Shown: positions 15,197-24,479, counted from the first letter of the stretch. The stretch is DNA of 64,000 bases from RHKX01 sp963823565 (GCA_963823565.1 CAWGLR010000003.1:744001-808000); one strand, 5' to 3'. Numbers and translations: made by a program. The notes: a model not told the origin generated them from the letters alone.

Positions 15197-16104
15197 CGGC
15201 CGAGCGACTCCTTGACGCGATCGGGGATGTGGTCGATGCGCTCGACGACCGGGATGCCCGCGGCCTCGAGCCGGGCGATCTTCTGGGTCGCGGAGTCCTC
15301 CTCGCCCTCGACGATCGTCCCGGCGTGGCCGAAGCTCATGCCCTGCATCTCCTCGTCGTCCATGAAGCGCCCGGCCATGAAGGCGACGATCGGGAGCTTC
15401 GAGCCGGCCCGCTCGCGCCACTCGACGAGCTCGGCCTCCATGCGGCCGCCCGGCTCGGTGTAGATCACGATCGCCTCGGTCTGCTCGTCCTCCTCGAACA
15501 GCGGCATCAGGTCGGCGTAGGTCGAGCCGATGATCGCGTCGCCGCCGATCGAGACGGCGGTCGAGACGCCGAGGCCGGCGGCCGTCAGGGTCGAGGAGAT
15601 CTCGGTGGTCATGCCGCCGGAGCGGGACATGACGCCGACCGGGCCGGGGACGTATGCCTTGGCGGCGTCCTTGGCGGGGCCGCCGATGCCGCCCATCTTC
15701 GCGACGCCCGGTGCGATCAGCCCGAGGCAGTTCGGGCCGATGATCCGCGCCCCGCGCTCGTCGGCGAGCTCGACCATCTCGGCTACGTCGCGGCGGGGGA
15801 TGCGCTCGGTGACGATCACGATCAGCTTGATCCCGTTCTCGAGCGCCTCGAAGACCGCGTCCTTGGTGAAGGCGGGGGGGACGGTGGCCACAGCCCCGTC
15901 GATCGGCCCGCCGTGGTGCGCGACGGCCTGCTCGACGGTGTCGAACACGGGGACGCCGTGGACCTCGCGGCCCTTGCGGCCGGGGGTGACCCCGGCGACG
16001 ATCTTCGAGCCGAAGTCGAGGCACTCGCGAGTCAGGTTCACGGCCTCGCGGCCGGTGATGCCCTGGACGATGAAGGTGAAGTCGGGATGCAGGAGGATCG
16101 ACAT
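15193..16104 (-). CDS. sucD: Succinyl-CoA ligase-type alpha subunit
   Basis: 303 residues. N-terminal CoA-binding Rossmann domain (FIVQGITGREAVNLTRECLDFGSKIVAGVTPG), IGPNCLGLIAPG, and the phosphohistidine loop SFGHAGTIVEGEEDSA. Together with the beta subunit it interconverts an acyl-CoA with the free acid, making ATP or GTP. Succinate is the likeliest substrate, but malate- or citrate-type ligases share this architecture. It lies 2 nt downstream of the beta-subunit gene and overlaps the ferredoxin gene by 4 bp. Confidence 0.92.
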   Translation of the reverse strand: MSILLHPDFTFIVQGITGREAVNLTRECLDFGSKIVAGVTPGRKGREVHGVPVFDTVEQAVAHHGGPIDGAVATVPPAFTKDAVFEALENGIKLIVIVTERIPRRDVAEMVELADERGARIIGPNCLGLIAPGVAKMGGIGGPAKDAAKAYVPGPVGVMSRSGGMTTEISSTLTAAGLGVSTAVSIGGDAIIGSTYADLMPLFEEDEQTEAIVIYTEPGGRMEAELVEWRERAGSKLPIVAFMAGRFMDDEEMQGMSFGHAGTIVEGEEDSATQKIARLEAAGIPVVERIDHIPDRVKESLGR

Positions 16105-16106
16105 GG

Positions 16107-17321
16107 CTACGCCGCCTCGCCCTGGATCTTCTCGACGGCGCGTCCCGCCGCCTCCCACATCGAGACCGAGCGGTCGACATACTCGACGCCGTACTTGTCG
16201 AGGATCTTGTAGCCCTCGTCCTCCCATGCTCCGGGGATGCGGAAGATCGCGATCGTCTCGGCCGGGTCCTTGCCGAGCTCGAGGCACGCCTTGATCACGC
16301 CGCGGGCGACGATGTCGACCCGGGTGTTGGAGACGATCGACATCATCACCGCGATCTTCTCGACGCCGTCCTTCTGGAGGATCTCCTTCGCCAGGCCCGC
16401 CGACTTGGCGACGGAGGGGTTGCCGCCGATCTCGGCGTAGTTGGCGGGCTTGCCACCCTGGCTGCGGACCGCGTCGGTCAGGGTGAGCGACCCGCCGCCG
16501 GCGCCGATGACGAGGCCGATGTTGCCGGTGAAGCCGTGGTCCTTGCCCTGGATGACGCCGCGGTGGTCGGCGGCGTCGATCGCCTTGACGTTGCGCTCGA
16601 AGTCGCTCGGCTCGTACATCTCGCGGGGCTCGGAGAGGTCGACGCCGATCTCGGTCAGGACCTTCTTGTGGCGGCTGACCGCCTCGTCCTCCATCTCCAT
16701 GTGCGCGTCGAGCGCGACGAACGAGCCGTCGGACAGGCGGGCGAGCGGGTTGATCTCGGCCAGGGTCATGTCGTAGTCGCGCTGGAGCCGGGCGAGGGCG
16801 GCGAGCACGCGGCCGGCGCGGCCGAGCTCGGAGCCGGTCATCCCGCAGTTGGCGACCGCCTCCTTGGCGCGGAAGTCGGCTACGGGATGGAGGTTGGAGA
16901 GGTGCGCGCGGCCGATGTGGTCGGGGTGCTCCTCGGCGACCTGCTCGATGTCGATGCCGCCCATGTCGCTGAACAGCATCATCGGGCGGCGGGCGCGGCC
17001 GTCCCAGAGGACCGCCGCGTAGTACTCCTGCTCGACCTCGGCCTTCGGGTCGACGAGCACGCCGACCGGCATGTGGCCGCCGATCTCGAGATCGAGGATG
17101 GCGAGGGCGTGCTCGCGCGCCTCCTCCGGGCTGTCGGCGAACTTGACGCCGCCCGCCTTCATGCGGCCGCCGGTGAGAACCTGCGACTTGATCACGACGG
17201 CCCCGCCGATCCGCTGGGCGGCCTCGAAGGCCTCGTCGGCGGTCGTGCAGAAGCCGTAGTCGGTCACCGGGATCCCGGCCCGCTCGACCAGCCGCCTTGA
17301 CTCGTATTCGTAGAAGCGCAT
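16107..17321 (-). CDS. sucC: Succinyl-CoA ligase-type beta subunit
   Basis: 404 residues. ATP-grasp domain at the N-terminus (MRFYEYESRRLVERAGIPV, VVIKSQVLTGGRMKAGGVKF), the AEINPLARLSDG nucleotide-site motif, and the C-terminal ligase domain (GFTGNIGLVIGAGGGSLTLTDAV, NYAEIGGNPS). This subunit binds nucleotide and the carboxylate. ADP versus GDP preference cannot be judged. First gene of a leftward operon with sucD, ferredoxin and acyl-CoA synthetase; a secreted-protein gene diverges 157 bp upstream. Confidence 0.93.
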   Translation of the reverse strand: MRFYEYESRRLVERAGIPVTDYGFCTTADEAFEAAQRIGGAVVIKSQVLTGGRMKAGGVKFADSPEEAREHALAILDLEIGGHMPVGVLVDPKAEVEQEYYAAVLWDGRARRPMMLFSDMGGIDIEQVAEEHPDHIGRAHLSNLHPVADFRAKEAVANCGMTGSELGRAGRVLAALARLQRDYDMTLAEINPLARLSDGSFVALDAHMEMEDEAVSRHKKVLTEIGVDLSEPREMYEPSDFERNVKAIDAADHRGVIQGKDHGFTGNIGLVIGAGGGSLTLTDAVRSQGGKPANYAEIGGNPSVAKSAGLAKEILQKDGVEKIAVMMSIVSNTRVDIVARGVIKACLELGKDPAETIAIFRIPGAWEDEGYKILDKYGVEYVDRSVSMWEAAGRAVEKIQGEAA

Positions 17322-17478
17322 GTCCCTTGGGTTTCCTGCCCCGGGGCGCCGAGCCGCCGGAAGCGCCGCGGAACCCTACAGGCAGGAACCGCATCGCGGG
17401 TCCGTCCACCGTGTTTCAAGGCGCCGAGCGGGGGGACCGATACGTTCAGGGACGCAAGTGGTCGAAAGGGGAGCAGGG

Positions 17479-17922
17479 ATGAACCGGAGGATCGCGATCG
17501 CGATCGTGGCGACGGCGGCACTGGCGGTGCCGGCGGTCTCGCTCGGCCTCAAGAACGGCGACGCCGACGGCTCCAAGCCGCGGGCGAGCGTCGTCGCGAA
17601 GGACCACGCCAAGGACAACCCCGCGGCGGCCGTCGCCCGCGCGACCCTCAGCAACTTCGGCAAGGTGACCTACCGGATCACCGCCAGCCCGAAGGACGTG
17701 AAGGTCGATTGGGGCGTCACCTCGCGCTGCATGAAGGGCCCGCTGATCGACTACTGGCCTCGGCCGGGCAAGTTCAGGACGACCACCAAGAAGGCCGGCT
17801 TCAAGGGCACCTACCCGGTGCCGCTCGCCGACCCCGACTTCTGCACCTTCGCGGTCGCCGCCAACACCGACACGGTCGGGCTCGGCAAGGGCGTCACCGT
17901 GAAGATCATCAACGGCGGCTGA
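17479..17922 (+). CDS. Secreted protein of unknown function
   Basis: 147 residues. N-terminal signal peptide (MNRRIAIAIVATAALAVPAVSLG), then a mature domain of mostly beta-strand character (KVTYRITASPKDVKVDWGVTSRC ... FCTFAVAANTDTVGLGKGVTVKII). Two Cys could form a disulfide. ATG is preceded by GGAGCAGGG. No family recognised. A hairpin with a short T run follows at 18001-18017. Confidence 0.75.
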   Translation: MNRRIAIAIVATAALAVPAVSLGLKNGDADGSKPRASVVAKDHAKDNPAAAVARATLSNFGKVTYRITASPKDVKVDWGVTSRCMKGPLIDYWPRPGKFRTTTKKAGFKGTYPVPLADPDFCTFAVAANTDTVGLGKGVTVKIINGG

Positions 17923-18000
17923 GGCCACCCCCGACGCCTGGCGGGCACCGGCCGACACACGCCGCTCCGCGCCCGTAGCCGACTTCCGTAGTCGCCCCTT

Positions 18001-18017
18001 ACGCCCTTCCGGGGCGT
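18001..18017 (+). terminator. Probable terminator after the secreted-protein gene
   Basis: ACGCCC / GGGCGT stem with a 5-nt loop followed by GTTTCGG, 79 nt after the stop. It divides this gene from pckG. The remaining 120 bp up to pckG hold no clear promoter hexamers. Confidence 0.45.
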
Positions 18018-18137
18018 GTTTCGGCACAATCCGGGTGCACCTACGCCCGCACCAGACGCGTTATCGCTGTCTCCGAGGGCATCCCATTGCAGGCACCCAT
18101 GAGTGATCTTCACGACCCAAGGAGCTGAGCGATCCCG

Positions 18138-19955
18138 ATGAGCGACGCGACCACGACCGAGCCCACGAACGCCACCGACAACCAGTCCCTGATCGACTGG
18201 GTCGCGGAGATCGAGGAGCTCGCCGCCCCGGACTCCGTGTACTGGTGCGACGGCTCGGCCGAGGAGTACGACCGCCTCTGCCAGGAGCTGGTCGACGCGG
18301 GCACGTTCCGCCGCCTCTCGGACGCCAAGCGCCCGAACTCCTACCTCGCCTGGTCCGACCCCAGCGACGTCGCCCGGGTCGAGGACCGCACCTTCATCTG
18401 CACCGAGAGCGAGGAGGACGCGGGGCCGACCAACAACTGGCGCGCGCCCGAGGAGATGAAGCACACCCTCGCCGAGCTCTTCGAGGGCTGCATGCGCGGC
18501 CGCAGGATGTACGTGATGCCGTTCTCGATGGGCCCGTTGGGCTCCGACAAGTCCCAGATCGGGGTCCAGGTCACCGACTCGCCCTACGTCGTCGTCTCGA
18601 TGCGGATCATGACCCGCATGGGCCAGGCCGCCCTTGACGCCCTCGGCTCCGACGGCGAGTTCGTCCCCTGCGTCCACTCCGTCGGCGACCCGCTCGAGGA
18701 GGGCGAGGAGGACTCGGCCTGGCCGACCAACGCCGGGGTCAAGTACATCTGCCACTTCCCGGAGACGCGCGAGATCTGGTCCTACGGCTCCGGCTACGGC
18801 GGCAACGCGCTGCTCGGCAAGAAGTGCCTGGCCCTGCGCATCGCCTCGGCGATGGCCCGCGACGAGGGCTGGATGGCCGAGCACATGCTCATCCTCAAGC
18901 TCACGTCCCCCGAGGGCGAGGTCAAGTTCGTGACCGGCGCCTTCCCGTCGGCGTGCGGCAAGACCAACCTGGCGATGCTGATCCCGACGCTTCCCGGCTG
19001 GAAGGTCGAGACCATCGGCGACGACATCGCCTGGATGAAGTTCCACGACGACGGCCGCCTCTACGCGATCAATCCCGAGGCGGGCTTCTTCGGCGTCGCC
19101 CCCGGCACCGGCCACAAGACCAACCCGAACGCGATGGCCGCCGTAGAGCGGGACACCATCTTCACCAACACGGCGCTGACCGACGACGGTGACATCTGGT
19201 GGGAGGGGATGACCGATGAGGCGCCGTCCCACCTGATCGACTGGCACGGCAAGGACTGGACGCCGGACTCGGACAAGCCGGCCGCCCATCCGAACGCGCG
19301 GTTCACGGTCTCCGCCGCCCAGGCGCCCTCGATGGCCCCCGAGTGGGAGGACCCCGAGGGCGTGCCGATCGATGCCTTCCTGTTCGGCGGCCGTCGCGCC
19401 ACCGTCGTCCCGCTGGTCCGCGAGGCGTTCGACTGGGAGCACGGCGTCTTCCTCGGTTCGACCATGTCCTCGGAGATGACCGCCGCCGCCTTCGGCAAGG
19501 TCGGCCAGCTCCGCTTCGACCCGTTCGCGATGCTGCCGTTCTGCGGCTACGACATGGCGGCGTACTTCCAGCACTGGCTGGACATCGGCGCCGAGGCAGA
19601 CACGGAGAAGCTGCCGAAGATCTTCTACGTCAACTGGTTCCGCAAGGACGACGACGGGAAGTTCATCTGGCCGGGCTTCGGCGAGAACAGCCGCGTGCTC
19701 GAGTGGATCTTCCGCCGCTGCAACGGCGAGTCGGAGACGGTCGAGACCCCGATCGGCCTCGTGCCGGCCCCCGGTGAGCTCAACGTCGACGGTCTCGACC
19801 TCGGCGCGGAGGAGCTGAGCGAGCTGCTGGCCGTCGACGAGGAGGCGATGCGCCACGAGCTGCCCCAGGTCGAGGAGCACCTGGCGAAGTTCGGCGATCG
19901 CCTGCCGGGCGAGATCCGCGAGCAGTTCGAGGCGCTGAAGAAGCGGCTCGGCTGA
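18138..19955 (+). CDS. pckG: Phosphoenolpyruvate carboxykinase (GTP)
   Basis: 605 residues, normal for the GTP-dependent class. Converts oxaloacetate plus GTP to PEP, CO2 and GDP, the committed gluconeogenic step. The kinase-1a P-loop is GAFPSACGKTN (about residue 268-278, including the mobile Cys), the Mn/oxaloacetate region ETIGDDIAWMKF follows, and FGENSRVLEWIFRR is the guanine-specificity region. Shine-Dalgarno AAGGAG is at 18118-18123. A bidirectional hairpin (19971-19997) separates it from the convergent DUF1801 gene. The enzyme would draw on C4 acids made by the ethylmalonyl-CoA pathway encoded next door. Confidence 0.97.
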   Translation: MSDATTTEPTNATDNQSLIDWVAEIEELAAPDSVYWCDGSAEEYDRLCQELVDAGTFRRLSDAKRPNSYLAWSDPSDVARVEDRTFICTESEEDAGPTNNWRAPEEMKHTLAELFEGCMRGRRMYVMPFSMGPLGSDKSQIGVQVTDSPYVVVSMRIMTRMGQAALDALGSDGEFVPCVHSVGDPLEEGEEDSAWPTNAGVKYICHFPETREIWSYGSGYGGNALLGKKCLALRIASAMARDEGWMAEHMLILKLTSPEGEVKFVTGAFPSACGKTNLAMLIPTLPGWKVETIGDDIAWMKFHDDGRLYAINPEAGFFGVAPGTGHKTNPNAMAAVERDTIFTNTALTDDGDIWWEGMTDEAPSHLIDWHGKDWTPDSDKPAAHPNARFTVSAAQAPSMAPEWEDPEGVPIDAFLFGGRRATVVPLVREAFDWEHGVFLGSTMSSEMTAAAFGKVGQLRFDPFAMLPFCGYDMAAYFQHWLDIGAEADTEKLPKIFYVNWFRKDDDGKFIWPGFGENSRVLEWIFRRCNGESETVETPIGLVPAPGELNVDGLDLGAEELSELLAVDEEAMRHELPQVEEHLAKFGDRLPGEIREQFEALKKRLG

Positions 19956-19970
19956 GGGCTGCTTTGAGCC

Positions 19971-19997
19971 CGCGGCGAGGGGTCAGCCCTCGCCGCG
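19971..19997. terminator. Bidirectional hairpin between pckG and the DUF1801 gene
   Basis: Perfect 11-bp arms CGCGGCGAGGG / CCCTCGCCGCG around GTCAG. It lies 15 nt after the pckG stop and overlaps the last codons of the convergent gene. Confidence 0.6.
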
Positions 19998-20393
19998 CTC
20001 AGCCTTGATCCTGCGCCAGCCGCCCGCCCGGTTGTTGGCGACGATCTCGCGGAAGATGTCCGCCAGCGGCCCCTCCGGGAACTCGTCGCCCTCGTAGAGC
20101 GCCACGGTCCGGCCCGTCTTGTTCCCGCGCCCGCCGGTGACGATCCCGGCGGGGTCGGAGATCGTCGGGTCGTAGAGGAAGACGTTGACGTGGTCCTTGG
20201 TCGCCAGCAGCGCGCAGACGTTCCCGTCCAGCACGAAGTAGGGCTGCACGCTCCGCTTGATCGTCTCCTCGACCTCGGGGTCGACCGAGTGGACGAGGTC
20301 GCGCACCCGTAGGCAGATCTCCCGCTGCCACTCCGGCAGCGGGTCGATGTACTCGTCGACGCGCGGATCCTTGGCGTAGGACGCCGAAGGCAT
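19983..20393 (-). CDS. DUF1801 (YdhG-like) protein
   Basis: 136 residues of the DUF1801/YdhG alpha+beta fold: WQREICLRVRDLVHSVDPEVEETIKRSVQPYFVLDGNVCALLATKDHVNVFLYD is the family core. YdhG-type proteins are frataxin-like in fold, with proposed iron handling in Bacillus, but function here is unknown. It lies 3 nt downstream of the pyrophosphatase gene on the same strand, so it is probably co-transcribed. Confidence 0.85.
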   Translation of the reverse strand: MPSASYAKDPRVDEYIDPLPEWQREICLRVRDLVHSVDPEVEETIKRSVQPYFVLDGNVCALLATKDHVNVFLYDPTISDPAGIVTGGRGNKTGRTVALYEGDEFPEGPLADIFREIVANNRAGGWRRIKAERGEG

Positions 20394-20396
20394 GGC

Positions 20397-22064
20397 TCAG
20401 AACGCTCCCAGCACCATCGGCGCGACCTGCTTCTTGCGGCTCATCACGCCGGGAAGCTTGATCGTCGCGTCGCCGTCGGCCTTCTCGCCGAAGGCGCGCT
20501 CGATGGCGGCCTCTTCGCCACAGGCGATCAGCTCGGTGTCCCCGGCGAGGATGTCGGTGACCATCAGCGCCGAGAGGACGTGGTCGTTGCGGCGGCGGAT
20601 CTCCTCGATCGCGTCCCGGAGCTCGTTGGTGCGCTCGAGCACGCGAGTGCCGACGGTCTCGATCTGCGCGATCGAGACCGTGTCGCCGGAGGCCAGCTCG
20701 TACTCCTTGGCGTCCCGGGTGACGATCTCGCTCGCGGGGACCCCCGACACGTCGGAGGTCGCCTCGAACATCTCACGCCCGAGCGCCTGCGCGTCGATCC
20801 CGAGGAGCTGCTCGAGGTAGGCGACGACGTCGTGGTCGCGGACGGTGGTCGTCGGCGAGTTCAGCAGGACCGTGTCGGAGAGCACCGCGCAGAGCAGCAT
20901 CTGCGCCGTCGCCTTGCCCGGCTCGAAGCCCGAGCTGCGGAAGCGCTCGACGACCAGGGTCGCAGTCGACCCGACCGGGTCGAAGGTGGCGGTCACCGGC
21001 ACGCGCGTCTCGATCGAGCCGATGTGGTGGTGGTCGAGGATCTCGACGATCTCCGCCTGCTCGACCCCCTGGACGCTCTGCGCCTGCTCGGCGTGGTCGA
21101 CGAGGATCACCCGCCGCGGCGCCGGGGAGACGAGGTCGGAGCGGGTGATCAGCCCGATCGGCCGCTGCGAGCTGTCGACGGCGATCGCCGCCCGGTAGTG
21201 GACGTCCTTGACCTTGTCGGCGATGTCGGAGATCAGGTCGTCGAGCCCGACCGTCAGCGGCTCGCGGTCGATCATCGCTTCGCAGGGCGCCGCAAGGGTG
21301 ATCATGCGGCTCGTCAGGTAGGAGTCGAGCGGGCTGATGACGATGGCGACCCCGCGATCGCGCGCGAGGGCGCGGATCTCGTCGCTGGGCGCCGCGCCGT
21401 TGCTGGTCACGATCAGCTTCGCCCCGAGCTCGATCGACTGCCGCTGCGCGTCGTCGCGGTTGCCGACCACGACGACGTCGCCCTCGGAGATCTTGCTGTC
21501 GCTGCGGGCGGCGTCGATCGAGTGCACCCAGACGCGGCCCGCGGCCGTGCCCTCCTCGCCCTCGACCTGCTCGCCGTCGAGCACCCCGACGATCGCCTCG
21601 ATGCTCGTCGGCGCCTCGCGCAGCGTGTGCGAGCGGCGCGCCTCGCGGATGTAGCGCCGGGCGAGCGCGCGCTCGGTGATCGCCCCGATCAGCTCGCCCC
21701 CTGCGCCGACGACCGGCATCAGGTCGAGGTCCTCGCTCGCCATCGTGCGCCCGACCTCGCGGACCGGCTCGAGGTGGTCGGCGACCGGGAACTCCTCGCG
21801 CATGATGTCGCGGACCCGCAGGTAGACGTGCCCCATCAGCCGCGGCGCCGGCGCGCCACTGCGCTCCAGCGCCCACGCGGTCTGGGCGTTGACGGATCCG
21901 AGGCGCACCGGAACGTACTCCTGGGAGGGGTCCCGGCGCCCCTTCAGCTCGGCGTAGCCGATCGCCGCCGCGATCGAGTCGGTGTCCGGGTTGCGGTGCC
22001 CGGTGACGTAGATCCGTCGGCGCCGGCGTCGGTCGGGCTCCTCGCTCACGCCGACATGATCCAC
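20397..22064 (-). CDS. ppaC: Manganese-dependent inorganic pyrophosphatase with CBS and DRTGG domains
   Basis: 555 residues, family II CBS-PPase. The DHH catalytic domain starts at residue 17 (IYVTGHRNPDTDSIAAAIGY), is interrupted by a CBS pair flanking a DRTGG domain (about residues 80-310), then resumes with VDHAEQ and the EILDHHHIGS motif (about residue 343). A DHHA2 domain ends the protein (SALMVTDILAGDTELI, with SRKKQVAPMV as the substrate-binding Arg-Lys-Lys segment). It hydrolyses pyrophosphate in the cytoplasm; in this family adenine nucleotides, and with DRTGG diadenosine polyphosphates, regulate activity through the inserted domains. Confidence 0.95.
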   Translation of the reverse strand: MDHVGVSEEPDRRRRRRIYVTGHRNPDTDSIAAAIGYAELKGRRDPSQEYVPVRLGSVNAQTAWALERSGAPAPRLMGHVYLRVRDIMREEFPVADHLEPVREVGRTMASEDLDLMPVVGAGGELIGAITERALARRYIREARRSHTLREAPTSIEAIVGVLDGEQVEGEEGTAAGRVWVHSIDAARSDSKISEGDVVVVGNRDDAQRQSIELGAKLIVTSNGAAPSDEIRALARDRGVAIVISPLDSYLTSRMITLAAPCEAMIDREPLTVGLDDLISDIADKVKDVHYRAAIAVDSSQRPIGLITRSDLVSPAPRRVILVDHAEQAQSVQGVEQAEIVEILDHHHIGSIETRVPVTATFDPVGSTATLVVERFRSSGFEPGKATAQMLLCAVLSDTVLLNSPTTTVRDHDVVAYLEQLLGIDAQALGREMFEATSDVSGVPASEIVTRDAKEYELASGDTVSIAQIETVGTRVLERTNELRDAIEEIRRRNDHVLSALMVTDILAGDTELIACGEEAAIERAFGEKADGDATIKLPGVMSRKKQVAPMVLGAF

Positions 22065-22096
22065 GAACCTCGTCTACGACACCTGAAACGCCCCCG

Positions 22097-22510
22097 TCAG
22101 GCAGCCAGGTATGGGGCGAGGCCCTCGCGGACCTCCGCGGGAACCTCGTGCTTGCCCGCGGTCCCCTGGTCGACGAAGACGTGGCGCATCTCGCCCTCGA
22201 CGCAGGTCGTTCCCTGCTTGACGACCGAGATGGCGGTCGTCATCGACGTCGTGCCGAGCCGCCGCACCGATGCGCGCAGCTCGAACTCCTCGTCGAAGCG
22301 GAGCGGGGCGCGGAATCGCAGGCTCGCCTCGGCGACCACCATGTCGACGCCGAGGTCGCCCATCGACTGCTCGTAGGGGCCGATCGCCTCGCGCCAGAGC
22401 TCGGTCATCGCGACGTCGAAGTACTCGAGGTAGCGCGAGTTGAAGACGATCGACTGCGGGTCGCACTCGGCGAACCGCACCCGCATCGGATGGACGAGCT
22501 CGCGCGCCAA
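22097..22510 (-). CDS. Acyl-CoA thioesterase, hot-dog fold (4HBT/YbgC type)
   Basis: 137 residues. The signature MRVRFAECDPQSIVFNSRYLEYFDVAMTELWRE contains the catalytic Asp of the 4-hydroxybenzoyl-CoA thioesterase type. The beta-sheet (DMVVAEASLRFRAPLRFDEEFELRASV) follows. It hydrolyses a short acyl- or hydroxyacyl-CoA. The position 31 nt downstream of the malyl-CoA lyase-type gene suggests it may release malate or another acid from an ethylmalonyl-CoA pathway CoA ester; that is inference. Confidence 0.88.
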   Translation of the reverse strand: MARELVHPMRVRFAECDPQSIVFNSRYLEYFDVAMTELWREAIGPYEQSMGDLGVDMVVAEASLRFRAPLRFDEEFELRASVRRLGTTSMTTAISVVKQGTTCVEGEMRHVFVDQGTAGKHEVPAEVREGLAPYLAA

Positions 22511-22541
22511 GATCAGCCCGTCGCGCCGCAGCGGCTCGCCG

Positions 22542-23597
22542 CTAGGCGCCCATCCCGTAGGCCTCGGCGAGCTCGGGGTCGCCGGCGGCGAGCTGCTCGG
22601 CGAGGTCGACCATCACCTTGCACTGCTTCCAGGTCGCGTCGTCCTGCATCTTGCCGTCGATCATGTGGACCCCGCGGCCGTCGGGGATCGCCTCGATCAC
22701 CTTCATGGCGAACCTGACCTCCTCGGGGTCGGGGCTGAAGACGCGCTTGGCGATCTCGATCTGGACGGGATGCAGGGTCCAGGTGCCGACGCAGCCGAGC
22801 AGGAACGCGGCGCGGAACTGCGCCTCGCAGCCCGCCGTGTCCTTGATGTCGCCGTAGGGCCCGTAGAAGGGGAGGATCCCGGCGGAGGTGCAGGCGTCGA
22901 CCATGCGGGCGATCGAGTAGTGCCAGGGATCCTGCTGGGCGGTCGCGCGGGGCGCCTCGGGGTCCTCGGGATCGGGGTCGGCGATCACCCGGTAGCCGGG
23001 GTGGCCGCCGCCGACGCGGGTCGTCTTCATCCGCCGCGAGGCGGCGAGGTCGGCGGGTCCGAAGCTCATTCCCTGCATGCGCGGGCTCGCCGTCGCGATC
23101 TCCTCGAGGTTGACCACGCCGAGCGAGGTCTCGAGGATCGCGTGGACGAGGATCGGCCGGTCGAGGCCGGCCTTCGCCTCGAGCTGGGCGAGGAGGCGGT
23201 CGACGTAGTGGATGTCCCACGCCCCCTCGACCTTCGGGACCATGATCACGTCGAGCTTGTCGCCGATCTCGGTGACCAGCGTCGTCAGGTCGTCGAGGAC
23301 CCACGGGCTCTCGAGCGAGTTGACCCGGGTCCAGAGCTGGGTGTCGCCGAAGTCGACCTCGTTGGCGACCTTCACGAGCCCCTCGCGCGCCGCGACCTTG
23401 TTGTCGACCGAGACGGCGTCCTCGAGGTTGCCGAGCAGGATGTCGGCCTGCTTCGCCATGTCCGGCACCTTCGCCGCCATCTTCTCGTTGGAGGCGTCGA
23501 AGAAGTGGATCATCCGCGAGGGCCTGAACGGCACCTCCAGCACCGGGTCGGGCGCGCCGATCGCGAGCGGCTGGGCGAAGCTCCTGGGGTTCCTCAA
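22542..23597 (-). CDS. mcl: HpcH/HpaI-family CoA-ester lyase (malyl-CoA / beta-methylmalyl-CoA lyase type)
   Basis: 351 residues of the CitE-like TIM barrel: ILLGNLEDAVSVDNK (about 54-67), metal-binding Glu/Asp in later strands, and GMSFGPADLAASRR. In the ethylmalonyl-CoA pathway this enzyme cleaves beta-methylmalyl-CoA to glyoxylate and propionyl-CoA and condenses acetyl-CoA with glyoxylate. The frame is open for over 2 kb upstream, but AAGGAG 8 nt before a TTG at 23597 and the family start at RNPRSFAQPL decide that TTG. mcd and mch lie just beyond on the other strand. Confidence 0.88.
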   Translation of the reverse strand: MRNPRSFAQPLAIGAPDPVLEVPFRPSRMIHFFDASNEKMAAKVPDMAKQADILLGNLEDAVSVDNKVAAREGLVKVANEVDFGDTQLWTRVNSLESPWVLDDLTTLVTEIGDKLDVIMVPKVEGAWDIHYVDRLLAQLEAKAGLDRPILVHAILETSLGVVNLEEIATASPRMQGMSFGPADLAASRRMKTTRVGGGHPGYRVIADPDPEDPEAPRATAQQDPWHYSIARMVDACTSAGILPFYGPYGDIKDTAGCEAQFRAAFLLGCVGTWTLHPVQIEIAKRVFSPDPEEVRFAMKVIEAIPDGRGVHMIDGKMQDDATWKQCKVMVDLAEQLAAGDPELAEAYGMGA

Positions 23598-23723
23598 GTC
23601 CTTCTCCTTGCTGGGTGTGGGGCGGTGGGAAGCTAGCGGACGAACCGCGGATGGAGCGCGGACGGGGGCGTAGACTGCTCGCCCTCCAACCGGCCCGACC
23701 GGGACCACTAACGCAGGAGACAC

Positions 23724-24263
23724 ATGCGAAACCTGAAGATCACCCTGATGCTCTTGGCCCTCGTCGGCCTGCTGGCCGTGGCCGGCTGCGGCGGCGACGA
23801 CGACTCGAGCGGCACGACCGCCACCGAGAGCAGCACCACCGCGACCGATAGCTCCGGGGCGGACAGCGACTACGCGCAGCAGCTGTCGACCATCCTCCAG
23901 GACTTCGGCACGTCCTTCCAGAGCATCGGCACGAAGCTGCAGGGCGTGAACGACCCCGCCGCGCTGTCGAGCGGGATCGACGACCTCGAGTCGCAGATCC
24001 AGACGACGATCTCCGATCTCGAGGCGCTCGACGTGCCCGAGGGCGCCCAGGAGGGCCAGGACCAGATCGTCGCCGCGCTGAAGGACTTCTCGTCGAAGAT
24101 CACGAGCCTCGGCGATGCGGTCGACTCCGGCGACAAGGCCAGCGTCAAGACCGCGGCCGAGGACCTGCAGGCGTCGGCGGCCTCCTTCATGCAGGAGTTC
24201 TCCGCGGGCCTGTCCAAGATCACCGAGTCCGGCATCCAGGTCGGCTCCGGGATCGGCGGCTAG
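23724..24263 (+). CDS. Lipoprotein of unknown function
   Basis: 179 residues. Signal peptide with lipobox LAVAGC (lipidated Cys22), a Ser/Thr/Asp-rich linker (DDDSSGTTATESSTTATDSSGAD), then a helical domain with heptad-like spacing (YAQQLSTILQDFGTSFQSIGTKLQ, DDLESQIQTTISDLEAL). It is probably anchored to the outer face of the membrane. GCAGGAGA precedes the ATG and TAGACT (23671-23676) is a -10 candidate. A strong hairpin terminator follows. No family assigned. Confidence 0.8.
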   Translation: MRNLKITLMLLALVGLLAVAGCGGDDDSSGTTATESSTTATDSSGADSDYAQQLSTILQDFGTSFQSIGTKLQGVNDPAALSSGIDDLESQIQTTISDLEALDVPEGAQEGQDQIVAALKDFSSKITSLGDAVDSGDKASVKTAAEDLQASAASFMQEFSAGLSKITESGIQVGSGIGG

Positions 24264-24281
24264 CCGCACCCGCGTAAGCGG

Positions 24282-24315
24282 GCGAGGCTCCCCGGCCGGC
24301 GCCGGGGAGCCTCGC
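24282..24315 (+). terminator. Terminator after the lipoprotein gene
   Basis: Perfect 15-bp stem GCGAGGCTCCCCGGC / GCCGGGGAGCCTCGC with a CGGC loop, 19 nt after the stop codon. Confidence 0.8.
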
Positions 24316-24479
24316 GTCGCCGCCCCCGCTTCGCTCTCGCCGGACCCCGGCGCAGAGCCGATCGCGGGTATCCTCCATGCCGTCGCCGGCGACCTTGGAG
24401 GGGGTCCCCCTGACCTCCCCGGCGCGGCGGCCTGCACGAGACCGCAAACCCCACAGCCCTGCCAGGAGCCTGCATCCAG

